DNA of 64,000 bases from Polytrichum commune (GCA_950295325.1 OX485804.1:39358429-39422428), one strand, 5' to 3'; positions 36,128-47,954 are shown, counted from the first letter of the stretch. Numbers and translations: made by a program. Notes: generated from the letters alone by a model not told the origin.

Positions 36128-37300
36128 ATGCACATGGACATCACGCTCAGTTCAAGACTCGAGCCCACTTCCGGATTTTGGCACAGATTTATTTCTCAGT
36201 TAGAGCAATTTCCTCAACACATCACTCCACTCCTGAAGGTCAATCTTGGCGACGATGTGCAGTCCAATTGTGTTGCGCACAGAATTTGCCTTTGCTCGCT
36301 CTCGCACGTCTTCTCCTTGTCATCACTGATCAGGTTCCTTGCTCCGAATGCATGATCGAATTTGAGGTGTTTGTCGTGGTTGGCTTTCTGCACAAATTGC
36401 ACTCGTTCGATGTTGCGGTGAGTGGAGGCGATCCTCCTCCTCCTCGTGCGATCAAAATTTGCCACATACGCATCAAAGGATTTGGGTTCAGAAACCTTGT
36501 CGCTAACAGGATCGACATAGTTAGGCAGCGTGAGCTTTCGCCCGTGGAGCAGCTCGAAGGGATACACCTTCGTGCTGGAACACAGGCTTGTGCGGTAGAC
36601 AAAGAGGATGTTGTGAAGCAGCGCATGCCAATGGTTGTCTGGATTGCCATGTCTCTCAAGAACGGCACATAGAGTGTGATTCAAGTGCTCCATAAGGTCA
36701 TTGCGCTTGGGATGGTATGGGTTTTGTTGTCACATGCTTGACGTTCATCTTCAAGGCCAGAACTTCCATTAGAACATCACAAAGTACTTCGGCATCATTA
36801 TCAGTCATAATCTTTTGAGGGTTGGAGTGTTGCAGTATCGCTTTGTAGAAGAAGAATGGAACGATGACTTCACAATCTTTGAACACCAATGGGTGCATCT
36901 CAACCCACTTTGTAAGATATACAAACATTAGAAGAATGTGCTTATTGATAATGGGCACATTAGAAGAAAAATGCACGTCGCATCCAGCCATTGCGACAGA
37001 ATAATGTTATTCCATTGCCTCGTTGGCAAGGCGTGCCACCACACTCTCTTGTTGTCGTTATGGCCGCATTGCATGGGCTAGTGGTGTTGCCATGCCATCC
37101 AACGTGAAAATGGTCCACCTTTGAATCAATTGCCACTTTCTGTCCGAAGATTTGAAAATTGTGTTGTCTCTGTTGTCGGTGCACAACCAGCAAGGAATGG
37201 CACCCCGCCATATGCATGTGGTGAAGAGGATGACCACCAAAAGCCTCGTATGAGACCCACATGTTCACTCAAAAACCCACTCAACACATGTATCAGTACA
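36128..37300 (-). pseudogene. Ty3/Gypsy integrase fossil
   Basis: Minus-strand pieces resemble the integrase of Ty3/Gypsy (Metaviridae-type) elements: a CQRGN-like zinc-binding region near 37,020, core segments with YLTKWVEMHPL and PQKIMTDNDAE, and a C-terminal part with FVYRTSLCSSTKVYPFELLH followed by a Lys/Arg-rich stretch. The element is broken by several changes and only the integrase region is recognisable. No LTR pair was found. It looks old. Confidence 0.75.
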
Positions 37301-37576
37301 TGAGTGTCACATGTATTTGCAACCATCACAACGTCCAAAAATGATGCCATAATTTTTTTTGCATTTCCCCACTCATTCATGTCATGTTTATACACCATTA
37401 ACTAGGACACGTTGTACATTGTGTTCTTTATTGCAAATTTATGTGTGTAACATGGAACCATATGGGTAGTGTGATATGTCATCAAAGAGTTCCTTCTGCA
37501 ATCAGTGTCAACACCTAATAATGTTGTGTGTAATCATATGTGCATTATAGTATGTATAAGATGGAGTAAATGCATA

Positions 37577-38523
37577 TACCGTAGTTTACTGGCAGGTTCG
37601 GCAACTTGCTGCCTAATATTTAATTAAAGTTCAAAAAGTAGGTTCGGCACCTTAAAATAGTATATTCATATTTTAGGCAATTTTCTCTTTTAATTTTTAA
37701 AAATTCGGCTTAAATTCATTTTTAATTTTCTATTTAAGCTTATATCTTGTACATCTCTCTTGCATTGAATGACAAATAAGATGTGAGTGAAGAGTTGAGA
37801 ATGCTCTGTGCTTTATGCAAGTAGAGTGGAGTTGTGTTCAACAATGCATATGGGATATGTAAACTTTGAGGTGAAGCACCTAGTTAGACTTCATTTTTAT
37901 AACACGCAGAACTTTTGCACAGAGTCTTCAAATGACATAAACTTTGTTGGAGGTGAAAGATTACATGATTTCTAAACTTTTCTTAGACCAACAAAATTCC
38001 AAAAAAATTGATCTTCTATGCACAAATGAGCTCCAAAAAACTGTTATGAACGCATTTTAATTTTTTGATCTTTACACGGCTGCAATGTTTTGTCCATATT
38101 GTTTGCATAAAGACTTATTTTGAGACAAAACTTGTTGGAGGTGGAAGAAGGATTGATTTCTCAACTTTAGTTAGTTGGACAAAATCCCATAAAACTTCAT
38201 CTTCTATGCTCAATTGGACTCCAAAAATTTGTGTACAACACATTTGAAAAGCCTCACATAGAGTCTTGCTACTTCTTAACCCATATTCTTTGTGGACTAA
38301 TGTAAGTGAGCTTGATTACAAAAGGAGCACCTTCTCTCCTTCAAAATTCAAATATGGTTCCACTGTAAGTAAAACTCTAGTGAGAAGTAAAATTTTATTA
38401 CTTTTCGGCAATTTTGAAAAATAATTAATTTTATATTCGGCAAAAAATGCCAATAATATTCCAAAATTTTAGGCATCTATTTTTAGAATTATTTTGTGCC
38501 GAACCTGCTATTAAACTACGGTA
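37577..38523 (+). mobile_element. Non-autonomous TIR element, family E copy 1
   Basis: It is 947 bp, bounded by TACCGTAGTTTACTGGCAGG and its inverse (TACCGTAGTTTAATAGCAGG). The first TA may be the target duplication. The interior matches 45,702-46,647 in reverse orientation over its length. It carries two diverged direct units of about 165 bp (each with a TTTGTGCATAGAAGATC-like and CACCTCCAACAA-like phrase) and a shared 60-codon frame of unknown meaning. No transposase. It lies just upstream of, and on the opposite strand to, the integrase fossil. Confidence 0.85.
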
Positions 38524-41500
38524 TGGTCCACCCGATATGGGCATTCCATGTGAGCCTAAAAGTAGGACACATCGTAAAATCATAATGGTGTTTTCTTTGT
38601 CATCAGGCCCTCAATTTTGGCTTCTTTAAACAAGATGTGCATGTTATGGATGGTATTCACTCCATTCCACCAACTACGAAACCTTAACCAACACTAGTCA
38701 TGGACGGCCAACCACAACCAAACCATTGCCAATCGTTTTTTGAAATGGTTTCTCAACTTTTACAAATGGTCCTACATATTTGTTTTTATTTGAGTTGTCA
38801 ATATATCATGCATATTAGTATGTTTCATTCATTTCCCTACATTTGCAATCATAGTGAAATCAACTCTAGAACTTTGCATTATAAGGCGAGTGTCCTTACA
38901 TAAGTTACATTATTCGAGCAATTATTAACCTTTAAAGTTCCTCCTGCAAAAGCACATCCACCAAATTAGGAATTACATGCAAGAGGCCTACAATCCCACT
39001 ATGCCCTTCCATATTCATATACTCATATCGAAAATGTTGTATGCATGTCTTTGCCACCCCGCACTTTGCTCCACATTCACAACATTGATGGCCACACCTT
39101 CCATGGGGACAATGTATTTGGAGCCCCATAGAGTGTTCATAATCATAACATGCTAAAGTTTGAAGATGGAATTTAACTTGTTAGGCTACTGTAGGGGAGT
39201 TTGTTTGTGGTACGCCTTCATGACCCACACTTAGTACCACCCTTTGCAACCAATTTGTTGTGAAGATTCTCCAATCATGGTCTCTAGGTGATCTTCCCCA
39301 CTGCCACCTTGGCGCATATGTTATGTTGCTCCACAAGGTACACAAGCTGCCCCAACTCAAATGCCTACAAAGAATGGTTAACATATTTTTCTTACATTTT
39401 TCATCGTCTAATAGTTTCTTAATGTCTACTCGGGAATGCGTAAATCCTACAAAGAACCTCTATCACACCGTCATTTATAAGCCAACCCCTTGCTATCTCT
39501 TTTTCAAAGTCCTCACATTGTAACGTCCCGCTAATAGGCTTTCACCCTCATCTAATCAGTGTTTTAACACCTAATATTGTCTAGCATCATTTTGATATGT
39601 TTGCTTTCCATTCGATCATGCCTTGGTACCGAATGCCCTTAGAGTTGTCATTCCAAGATTGTTTGCTACTAGGATCTAGTTGATCCACTTAGTCTCATGT
39701 CATCCCTTCAATTGATCTCCAAGCTCGTACTTCCAAATGAGGTTGCATGGAAGACCACAAATTCACATCTATCTCCACCCCCCCCCTTTTCCAAAGTGCC
39801 TCATTCTCTAGTACTCTGAACATAGTCAGCCATTGATCCAAAGGTCTAGCCAAGCTAATGGAATAGTCGAGGAATTTATAAGTATGGAATAACTCCTTGA
39901 AATTGGACGCAACTTTATGGCTAGTTGCTAGTGTTTGTTGTAAAGCATGTAATTCCAATGAGACCATGTGTTCATCTCGGTTCGCATTGTAGATGACCTA
40001 AACGAGTTGTCCACTATTCATCTGAGCCATTTGATGTTTGTCAACCACATGCTTCTTGAGTTGTCATTTGGCAATGCATGACCAATGCAATTTGAGTATG
40101 GTGGTTTTGTATTACACCTTATAAAACTCACCTTCAAACTTCCATCGGGTGGCGTTCTCAAACTTGGTCTTTACATTTGTTGTAAGGCCAAGCAAGGACA
40201 ACACTACATCTTCAAGGGCTTTGGTGGAGAAAAACCTCATGGAGAATGTCTTCCGAAACTGAGGTTGATGTCGTTACTGTTAGGCTTTGTATATAGGTAG
40301 CTCCCGGCAATGGGTGTCCAATAAGGTCATGGAATTTATGACATTCCCCAATATTTGTGGGCAACAATTTCATCATTTAGTCCCTCCAAGTTTTTGTATG
40401 TCAAGATTCGACGCTAACCACCAAACATTTTATGTTCAAGCCATAAAGACGTGGGCTTTGTGATGGCTTGGTGATGGCTTTCCTATGGTAGTGAGGGTGT
40501 GGAGTAAGGTATATGCTTGGTATGAATATCCCACCAAAATGTGGCATGGATGGCACTTATTGCATTGATCTCACCCACAACACAAGTCCACAATGATGTG
40601 TTTGGATGTCAATTATTATGGATGTTCAAAAGCTTTTCCTTCAACCTTGAAAGATAAGGTGTTAAATTCCTTTGTGTGGATCTAGATGTGATGAAGTACG
40701 CCACTCAAATTCCATTTTGCCACTCATCACAAACCATTAAGGTATATAGGGGAGAAATATAGTCATTTGACATGGAAGTTGGGCAATGTGCAAAGAAATT
40801 TGTCAACAATGTTCTACATCTAGTGTTGTAACACAACCAACAATTCAACAATGTGGCATATGACGAGGGAAAAAATGTTCCATGGGGTGAAGGAAATGTG
40901 AACTCAAATGTGACGTCTAGAGTGACTCCACTCATGTGACCATGCCTCAACATCATCTTCACCTACCATTTGGTTTGTATGCCAACATTGAAGGGGCTTA
41001 TTGTCCCCGTTTAGGGCACCTCCTTCAAGTTTAGAAATGTCCCTTGTAAGAAACACCCAAACATTGTTATGCTCGGTCCACATATGGACACTCATGATAT
41101 TTAGTTTGTGCACGTGGTATGTCTCCTTTGTTTTTGTTTACAAACAAGAAGTGAACGTCCTAGTAACTCAAAAAGAAGTCCCTTCCTAGCTTATATTTTC
41201 CTTCCATCACAACATGTATGTGATGGTGGTGCTTAGATATAATTTGAAATATTGTAAAGCCAAAATCATTTTGAGTCTTCATCCACTTTCTAATAATGAA
41301 GGACGAATGTGCACTTGAAGTTGCTCTCTAACCCAACTTCGTGTCCCCATGGACTCGAAGACCTGTGGCATTGCAGTGTTTCCTCATGATGAAACACAAC
41401 ACAACAACATGATCATGTAGACAAAAGACTTTTACCATAAATCATGTCTTACAACCTTCATTCGTTGAGCCGCCCCATTGTGCCTATGAGTCAAAGTTTT

Positions 41501-42300
41501 CATTGTGACCCTCATTGGTGGGTTGCGCTACCCCCTACTTTGTGTATTTTTGTTTCTTTGGCTCCATGGCCTTTGTTATCACCTCAACGGCATTGGTGTG
41601 ATCTTGCAGATCCCATTGGCATTGATACATGGTTGATAATAGAAATGTGTACTAGAAATCCACAACAACATCTTTTCGCAATCGCATAATTACATGACAA
41701 CGTGGAAGACAAAATTGAATTTGAATGAACACAATGTTACATGCAACCATTCACTTATCAACAAATATGGCATTGTTGATGCAAGGATGCATCAATGGTT
41801 GTTCGGTGTTGCCGGAGATTCTTGTATGCACGTAATGCCACTTTGGCGCCCTTGAACTTCTCCTCGCCCGACACAAAATCCTTTATATCGAATTTGTTGA
41901 TATGAAATATTGCTCAACAAACATATATTTTTGGTGTCAATTGTAGTGTGTCATGATCACCTCCCAACGTAGAGCTCTACGATTGAATAATATGCATGGG
42001 GATATTAGGACCTTACTCTCTTGGGCTTGGAGGTCAATGGGATGCAAGTCCTTAAAAATAACCGTATAATCCATAGGATGTTCAGGATCTTTATTCTCCC
42101 GGGTTGTGATGTGATGGGTGCATGCAGAAGAAGAAGAAGAAGAAGAACTCCGGAGTGAATAAAGTGTCTGTTCGTAGGACAACCGTGGCCGTACCCTAGG
42201 GTAGCGGCGTTGGGTGTAATACTACTTCACCCTTTGCAGGGAGTAGACACTATGTTAGTAACCGATGTTTTAACCGGTTGAACCGGGGGGGGGGGGGGGG
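38524..42300 (-). other. Decayed, unassigned region with minus-strand protein-like segments
   Basis: Several minus-strand frames (39,967-39,695; 40,962-40,705; 41,113-40,904) have protein-like composition (for example SNFKELFHTYKFLDYSISLA) but match no family I recognise. They may be the decayed body of an element upstream of the integrase fossil, or an unrelated pseudogene. A 16-base G run lies near 42,286-42,301. Confidence 0.3.
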
Positions 42301-42429
42301 AGGGTGGTGTGTAGGGTGCATGGGTTTTAATTTAGAATTGTGTGGGTTTTGCTACTTTGTTTGAGATGAGAAGCGTGCGTATTTGTTTGAGTATAAATGA
42401 TGGTTGATTGTGTTGTTGGTCGCCAAGTC

Positions 42430-42560
42430 ATGGTTCCAAGGTTGGTTGGCTAAGGACGTGCGTGTTGTATTAATACGGTCCGGGTTCGATTCGCGTTGAA
42501 TCCGTCTGAGCGTGTTAGTGCAATACACTTTGACTTGGTGCTGCAAGTGAGTTAATCATA
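42430..42560 (+). mobile_element. Possible tRNA-derived SINE head
   Basis: TGGTTGGCTAAGGACGTG resembles an A box and GGGTTCGATTC is a near-perfect B box at normal spacing. The T-arm does not pair, so it is not a functional tRNA gene. It lies opposite in strand to the LINE B 3' end. No relative was seen in the window. Confidence 0.4.
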
Positions 42561-42659
42561 GGCAGGAAAGTTATGCCAACCAGCCGGCTACTCCCCGCCT
42601 TTATGAGCTATAGGTGGTAACTTAATAACTAGTGGTCTGACCACTACCCCTCTCTAATT

Positions 42660-44870
42660 TTAGTTATGATTTTGTAGGTCTGTGATGGGTTGTCTATTTT
42701 CTATTCGTCTTTTGTGGATTAATATTGAGTGTGCATATTGTATGGCAATTATGTTAAGTTGTTTGAATGTGTTCCTAATTTGTGATGTGGGGAGTTTAAG
42801 CTTTGTTTCAAGTTCGTTCATTGAGGGGATGTGAGTTGTGGCTCGAGCACCAGATGCTAATACAATAAGTGGGGCTACGTTCCAACCCTTTGCGATGATA
42901 TTATTTATGAGTGGTTGATATTTTGTGATTTTTTGATTTATGGTTTCAGTGGAGAATCTGTCATTACAATATGTGAATTCTATAAATTGAACTGTAATTT
43001 TTGGTGTGGGTGCTTCTGGTGGTGGGGAATTGTAAGGATGTCCTATAATGCATAGAATGTCGGGTTTGAGTCTAGCGTTACAATGACATCTTTGGGTACC
43101 ACATGTGCAGGGTAGTAACCATGTTGGTACTGTGTTGTCTTGGGGTAGTTCATTATATGTACCTGCGTTCATGAGTATGTAGTGTCTTGTTATTTTATTT
43201 GAGACAAGAAGTTTGCGTATTTCCCATACCGCTTTGTTTATGCCTTTTTGTAATTAGTGCGTGGATGTGTTGTTGTTTGCACTTAAGGAGTATATGTAGC
43301 CATGTATCCGCTTCCAATGAGTTGCAAATGTTACATGTATGGGATGGGTATGCAATTCTACCAAAAAAGAGTTGTTTTCTAGCTTGTCCCATGTATTGTC
43401 CGGTTCGGAATTTTACTAAGCACGTTTTTTGCTTGTCTGAGATAGCCGGGTTGGTCCAAAAGTCATTTGATAATGTTTTGTCGATATCTTTGTTGTCAAG
43501 CCATTTATGTAATTGATGTGTTTGGGTTGCTAGAATGGATAGGTTGTGTTTTTTATCGTGTTTGATGATGTATTTGCCAAGGTGTCGGATGGGGCCTTTG
43601 TCTGGTGTTTCTTGCATTGAATGCCACCAATCTTTTTGGAGGTAGTATGGCGTGGGGTGCGCATGCTCATGTGTGGCTATAGCGTCTCTATGTTCTAATT
43701 CACAACCCAATTTTGCTAATTTATCGGCTTGTTCGTTACCTTGAATGTTTGTGTGGGCTTTGACTTTGTGTAGTGTGGTGGTTTGTGTGCGGGCTTGCAG
43801 CATCTTAACTATGGATTCTAGTATCTTTTTATCCGGGTGGCTATTGTGTAGTGTTGGGTGTTTAGTTTGCGTGTTCAGGAGGTATAAGACATTGAGACAA
43901 TTTGTAAAGATATGTGCCGGTTCATTCCGGTATGTGGTAGTGAGGAGGTGGAGGGTGTGGTGTATAGCCATAAGTTTTGCCCTAAGTATATTTTGGAGTC
44001 CGGGTAGTCTTTCTGTGATTTTGAGGTTTTTGAAAGGGTTATATATACCATACCCTGCTTTTTCTCTTCTCCAATGCCCTCGGGTTATTTCTTTGGGTGG
44101 CATGAATGATCCATCCGTGTAATAGCAAAATTGTGGGTGGTATTTGAGGGGTAGGCATATGTCTTGATTCGTGTATATGGGAGTGTTAGAAGTTTGGTTT
44201 GTAAGTGGATGGGGGGGCGGGTATATAAGTTGGGACCATTTCTTGCTTCTATTTACTAAGGTGTTTATAGATGTAGGCGGTGCCGGTGTGTGAAATGATG
44301 TGGGTATTTGGAGGGTAGTGCTAATAGTGTCCATACGATTCGCATATTCACATGATCCGGGGGACGTGTGTTTGTGGTGTATACATAATATGCGGATGTC
44401 ATGATTTTCTGTTCGTGTGTTAGTTCGTAATTCCGGGGGTATTGTGGGTTCATCATATGCAATGGTGTCTGCTTTGAAATGTGAGATAACGCGAGAATCT
44501 GGGAAAGGGCCTTCATGGGGGTTGAGGTTGTGGTACCAGTTTGGGTCAGTTGTTATGAGTATTGTGATTGTGTCTGGGTTATGTTTGGCGGCAAGTCTAG
44601 CCCAATGTAGGGCTTGTTGAGTGTCTTTTTCTGTGTGCGGGTGGGCATATCCCACCCTTGCCCATTTATGTTGGAATGCTGTGCCTATTGACCCGAATAC
44701 CTTGTCCCTAGAAAATGGGGAGGAGAATTGTTTCAATGTAGTAGGACATGTGATTGGTGATGAGAAGTATGAATGGGTGATGTGGATGGGTGCATGCAAT
44801 TATGTAAAGGAACATGGAAGTGTTGGTCACAATTGGAACATGTTAGAAATCATCGAAACAACAACTTGAA
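42660..44870 (-). mobile_element. LINE fragment B: RNase H, CCHC finger and R2-like endonuclease
   Basis: A 534-codon frame (44,799-43,195) carries an unrecognised domain (about residues 1-225), then RNase H (YYTDGSF near residue 230, KAHTNIQGNEQADKLAKLG near 340), then CNICN-x8-H-x4-C (CCHC). A second frame (43,172-42,660) has KPDILC, QFIEFTY, ITKYQPLI and GWNVAPLIV in the order seen in R2-clade restriction-like endonucleases. A single frame change near 43,235 separates the two; the bridging residues (VWEIRKLL) continue in the other frame. In RNase H two catalytic carboxylates are replaced (AELMA-type E to K, FTD-type D to N). The reverse transcriptase is missing, so this is a 5'-truncated copy. 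Confidence 0.85.
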
Positions 44871-45497
44871 CACTATCTATTTGAAGTTGTTCCAAACAAA
44901 AGGTTCATGTATTGTCCCATGAATTTAGAAAACATCCTAAGCGTGCACTTGTGGTTAAGTAGCAGTGTCATGTAGTATGAAAGCAATGTATTGTAGGTTT
45001 TCTAGTCTATTGGAAGGCCTAGTTATTGAGTCAACCATTTTGGGAGCACAACACTTCAAAGACAAATACTTCCACAACAAGAACGTTGTTTGCGCATGAG
45101 GATAATGATGCACGTTACACTACATAACACAAGATGTTCTAAGTGTGCTACACTTAGTGTTACAATACATGGGACAAAACATTACCAAACATTGTTGTCA
45201 CATCACACCTAAACACATGGTCCGTTCCATATGATCAACATGAACCAATGAAAGAGGTGGGTTGGAATGGCATGTGGGAAGGAGTGTTTTGATATGTATA
45301 TATAATATTCCATATGAATAACTAATCACATACAAACCTCTAAAGTGATGCCCTAATCTACTCCTTAACCCTAATCCCAATCGCCGGCCACACCCTAACC
45401 CTATTTACAGCTCAATGTAACGTATGCTCTCAAATTTAACAAACTCCTTGGTTGGGAGTTCCCATGGCATGGCATAGAGGATGTCACATCCATGATG

Positions 45498-45587
45498 GGC
45501 AACATGACCAATGTCAATCATGGATGTGGCAACATGACCGATGTCAATCATGGATGTGGAAACATGACCGATGTCAATCATGGATGT
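45498..45587. repeat. Three 30-bp tandem units
   Basis: The unit GGCAACATGACCGATGTCAA plus TCATGGATGT is repeated three times with three or fewer differences each. It is in frame as GNMTDVNHGC on the plus strand, but no gene context supports translation. Confidence 0.9.
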
Positions 45588-45701
45588 GACAATCATGCAA
45601 AACATTATAGTGATCATCATACATACAAGATAATCTATGCTTGGGGCAACATGGGGCTAGGCTGCTTTGAGGGCCTTGAAGGTCGTATGTTCATTGGGCC
45701 C

Positions 45702-46647
45702 TACCGTACATTAAGGGCAGCTTCGGCACAAAATAATTCTAAAAATAGATGCCTAAAATTTTGGAATATTATTGGCATTTTTTGCCGAATATAAAATTAA
45801 TTATTTTTCAAAATTGCCGAAAAGTAAGAAATTTTTACTTCTCACTAGAGTTTTACTTACAGTGAAAGCATATGTGAATTTTGAAAGAGAGAAGGTGCTC
45901 CTTTTGTAATCAAGCTCACTTACATTAGTCCACAAAGAATATGGGTTAAGAAGTAGCAAGACTCTAGGTGAGGCTTTTCAAATGTGTTGTACACAAATTT
46001 TTGGAGTCCAATTGAGCGTAGAAGATGAAGTTTTATAGAATTTTTTCCAACTAACAAAAGTTGAGAAATCAATCCTTCTTCCACCTCCAATAATTTTTGT
46101 GTCAAAATAAGTCTTTATGCAAAAGATATGGACAAAACATTGCAGCCGTGTAAAGATCAAAAAATTAAAATGCGTTCATAACAGTTTTTCGGAGCTCATT
46201 TGTGCATAGAAGATCAACTTTTTTGGAATTTTGTTGGTCTAAGAAAAGTTTACAAATCAAGTAATCTTTCACCTCCAACAAATTTTATGTCATTTGAAGA
46301 CTCTATGCAAATGTTATGCGAGTTATAAAAATGAAGGTTAACTCGGTGCTTCACCTCAAAGTTTACATATCCCATATTCATTGTTGAACACAACTCCACT
46401 CTACTTGCATAAAGCACAGAGCATTCTCTACTCTTCACTCACATCTTACTTGTCATTCAATGCATGAGAGATGTACAAGATATAAGCTTAAATAGAAAAT
46501 TAAAAATAAATTAAAGCTGAATTATAAAAATTAAAAGAGATAATTGCCGAAAATATGAATATACTATTTCTAGGTGCAAAACACTATTTTTTTACTTTTA
46601 ATAATTATTCGGCAAGAGAGCGCCGAAGCTGCCCTTAACGTACGGTA
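45702..46647 (-). mobile_element. Non-autonomous TIR element, family E copy 2
   Basis: It is 946 bp. The ends are TACCGTACATTAAGGGCAGC and inverse TACCGTACGTTAAGGGCAGC. Inverted relative to the 37,577-38,523 copy, with matching interior and the same 60-codon frame on the minus strand (46,160-45,978). Confidence 0.85.
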
Positions 46648-47063
46648 TTGAATCACCATGTGCTTTACAAGTGCTACATTTGACCAACAACCACAGCAAA
46701 AGGCTTTGATCCGATATGTTGCAATCTCACAATTCATGGTAAACATTTCTCCTTTCCCCATGCTTGAGTTGCATGCGTCTATCAAGGTAAGCTCTATGTT
46801 GGGTTGCTTAATTCAAAACTTGATTCAATAGCATAAGTGTCCCTCTTCCATGCCTTGTAATAAAATATTTTGCAATGTGGCAATTATGTAAGATTGACAT
46901 GTATTGTGAATTCAGACATGATTCTACTTTTTTATTGAAACGGAAAATTCGAAGAAGAAGAAGAAGCTCTTCATAAGTTGGTGGTGAATCCATACCCACT
47001 ACGTTAATTTGGCATCTCTCATGTCCTTCCCAAATCCAGCTTGTATATGTATAGAATGTTACA
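46648..47063. other. Intergenic, nothing recognised
   Basis: No gene or repeat family was assigned. The last 14 bases (TATAGAATGTTACA) are the 5' target duplication of the following SINE. Confidence 0.5.
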
Positions 47064-47434
47064 AGCCACCATGGGGCTTGGCTTGGTGGTTAGGGCTCAT
47101 GGCCCCCAACGAGGGGGTTGTGAGTTCTATTCCCCATGCCGGCGTGGTGCTCACCACCTCAATCCACCCAACTATGGTGGGGGGTCCTTCGACCTTGTTG
47201 TATGGGTACCTCAAAGCCCTTTTGGGGGATACCATGTCCGGTATCTTCAAGGCACTAGTGGCTAGCTAAAAACTAGTATAGTGTGTCACTATAGTGTCCA
47301 TCCTTGAAAGGGGAGAGTAGTATTGTCCCAATGTCCCCTTGTCCGGTGGGCATCGGATCATTGGCATTACGAACGGACACTGTATTCACGCCGGCCCCTT
47401 GCTAAAAAGGGACCGGAGTTTCTATCTATCTATC
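47064..47434 (+). mobile_element. tRNA-derived SINE, full length, with target duplication
   Basis: It is about 371 bp. The A box lies in GGCTTGGTGGTTAGGGCTC and the B box in GAGTTCTATTCCCC, followed by a tRNA-unrelated body (CTTGTTGTATGGGTACCTCA, GGCACTAGTGGCTAGCTAAA, CACGCCGGCCCCTTGCTAAA) and a (TCTA)n tail. TATAGAATGTTACA occurs on both sides (47,050-47,063 and 47,435-47,448). Nearly identical to 61,657-62,028. Confidence 0.93.
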
Positions 47435-47699
47435 TATAGAATGTTACATGCTATCTTAATTGCACCGTTATAAATGGATAAGTTCATGCATATTTACACC
47501 ATGAGCGCCAGCCAGCCCAATATGTACGAGTGTGGTTAATTTTCTCACATTTTCCCTGACATGTGAGTTAGAGAATTGTAACTGTTGCGATGTAAGTTTT
47601 TGGTTTACCAAAGCATGCAAAAATACAAGAGGCCCTCGTTTACTTTATGGTTGGAGGAATTTTTTTTGCAAGGTGAGTGGGTATGATTTGATTGTCTTT

Positions 47700-47890
47700 C
47701 TTAATTGGACATCTGTATTTGATTGGTGTGTGATTAGGTGAGGATCAAAGAACAGACATCATAAAGACATGTGTTTTTATAAGAGATTGGAGTGAGTGTC
47801 AAATTGTATTAACTATTTCACACTCAATAATGAACACAATTGGGAGGACCTATGTATTTAGTGAAGGAATTAACAATCATGCACTTCCAA
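47700..47890. repeat. Family G arm fragment
   Basis: TTGGTGTGTGATTAGGTGAG, GACATGTGTTTTTATAAGAG and AATTGGGAGGACCTATGTA match the inner arm of family G. Confidence 0.55.
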
Positions 47891-47954
47891 TAACCATTAC
47901 TATATTTGAGGAGGTATGATTCTCAACACTGCTCGGGGAGAACTAGCAGTTAGT

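Noticed and set aside
43745-44122. Plus-strand frame of 125 codons
   Set aside because: Antisense of the LINE RNase H region.
47009-47269. Plus-strand frames at 47.0 kb, and the same at 61.5-61.9 kb, as a duplicated protein gene
   Set aside because: Both lie within the SINE body, which has Pol III boxes and target duplications.
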